From the NCBI GenBank assembly GCA_027488865.1, contig JAIYAU010000034.1, positions 62,001-126,000 on the forward strand: a stretch of 64,000 nucleotides of DNA, written 5' to 3'. Below are positions 63,585-64,000 of the stretch, piece after piece. Under the pieces are notes generated by a model, which was not told where the DNA came from, searched no databases, and worked only from the letters and a program-made list of their open reading frames with translations. This stretch comes from Cytophagaceae bacterium. GTDB lineage: Bacteria > Bacteroidota > Bacteroidia > Cytophagales > UBA9547. The first letter of the stretch is position 1, and the number at the start of each line of letters is the position of its first letter. Position numbers and translations under genes: made by a program.

Positions 63585-64000
63585 TTATTTTTTTGTAATT
63601 CTAAATTCAACACGTCTATTTAATTTTCTTGTTTCCTCTTTTGCATTGCTGGCGATGGGCTGTGTTTGTCCATAACCTTTGCCTGTAATTCGCTTCGCAT
63701 TAATTCCTTTAGAAATACAATACTTTTTAATGGCTTCCACCCGCTCTTCCGATAAAATTAAATTTTTATCAGGTTCTCCTTGGTTATCAGTGTGGCCTGC
63801 CAATTCTATTTCCAATGCAGGCTTTTTCTTTAATAAAGCAATCATCCTATCAAGCTCTGGGTAAGATTCAGGCAACAAGACTGCCTTACTTTGCTCAAAA
63901 AATACATTATTTAAAGCCACTTTTTCACCGACTTCAATAGGCACTAAATAAACATTAATTTCTATTTCTTTATAACTATGCACCTTTGAAACATCAATAT
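63585..64000 (-). CDS. OmpA-domain protein (N-terminus cut by window edge)
   Basis: The frame is open from the right window edge to the stop at 63585, so the N-terminus lies outside; the GTG at 63983 is not its start. The visible 138 residues hold a complete OmpA peptidoglycan-binding domain: LNNVFFEQSKAVLLPESYPELDRMI, LAGHTDNQGEPDKNLILSEERVEAIKKYC and GKGYGQTQPIASNAKEETRKLNRRVEF. Such domains anchor outer-membrane proteins to the wall. The preceding stretch (EIEINVYLVPIEVGEKV) resembles the linker of PorE-like or CarboxypepD-OmpA proteins. Confidence 0.88.
   Translation of the reverse strand, partial: IDVSKVHSYKEIEINVYLVPIEVGEKVALNNVFFEQSKAVLLPESYPELDRMIALLKKKPALEIELAGHTDNQGEPDKNLILSEERVEAIKKYCISKGINAKRITGKGYGQTQPIASNAKEETRKLNRRVEFRITKK

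Noticed and set aside
1-64000. CRISPR arrays, tRNAs, rRNAs and insertion sequences
   Set aside because: No regularly spaced repeats, tRNA-like cloverleaf, rRNA stretch or transposase was seen on either strand.

Overview
The window comes from a low-GC member of the Bacteroidota, most likely a free-living Cytophagia/Sphingobacteriia/Chitinophagia-type bacterium. The support is direct: rplM-rpsI-rpsB-tsf gene order; several promoters with the Bacteroidota TAnnTTTG box (two with TTTG about 19-20 nt upstream); a PorP/SprF plus PorE-like plus type-B-sorted PKD adhesin module typical of the type IX secretion system (T9SS); a degraded T9SS type-A tail; lipoproteins with Cys followed by Lys or Ser; and DUF4105 and DUF4380 proteins. 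I cannot name genus or species.

Layout. 0-11.5 kb: a GbsR/MarR-type regulator (cut by the window edge) divergent from a TSUP permease; a small ORF behind a good -7 box; a DUF4105 (Lnb-like) membrane protein; two tandem SSS symporters; an FtsX-type permease with rbfA; a polytopic membrane protein coupled to a DUF4380 lipoprotein; xerD. 11.5-17.3 kb: a small conserved protein, then a three-gene type-I-secretion-like operon (ABC exporter, HlyD adaptor, TolC channel) and yidD. The exporter's nucleotide-binding domain has lost essentially every catalytic signature, which is the most striking observation in the window. 17.4-27.3 kb: lipoproteins, a short promoter-driven ORF, the ribosomal operon, a Na/Pi symporter, panD and an M1 peptidase.

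27.3-40.8 kb is a polysaccharide/exosortase island. A heparinase-II/III-like gene and a small membrane protein run rightward. A compact leftward operon holds a transglutaminase-like membrane protein, an internally deleted asparagine synthetase, a Wzy-like polymerase, a CgeB-type glycosyltransferase, a methyltransferase, an exosortase, its membrane partner and two GT4 glycosyltransferases. A large transglutaminase/DUF2126 protein diverges from the operon. This looks like a system that builds a surface polysaccharide and possibly processes or anchors proteins to it; no substrate with a sorting signal was found here.

40.8-64 kb: a FabH-like ketosynthase, malic enzyme (maeB), two TPM-domain proteins without lemA, a secreted 1285-aa TPR-CHAT protein, a UvrD-like helicase-nuclease, and a gene fossil consisting of the first about 60 codons and the last about 30 codons of a T9SS-secreted protein. 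These are followed by a three-gene adhesin/PorP/PorE-like operon with its own promoter, radA, a rhomboid protease and an OmpA-domain protein cut by the right edge. All family assignments come from reading the sequence; no database search was run.
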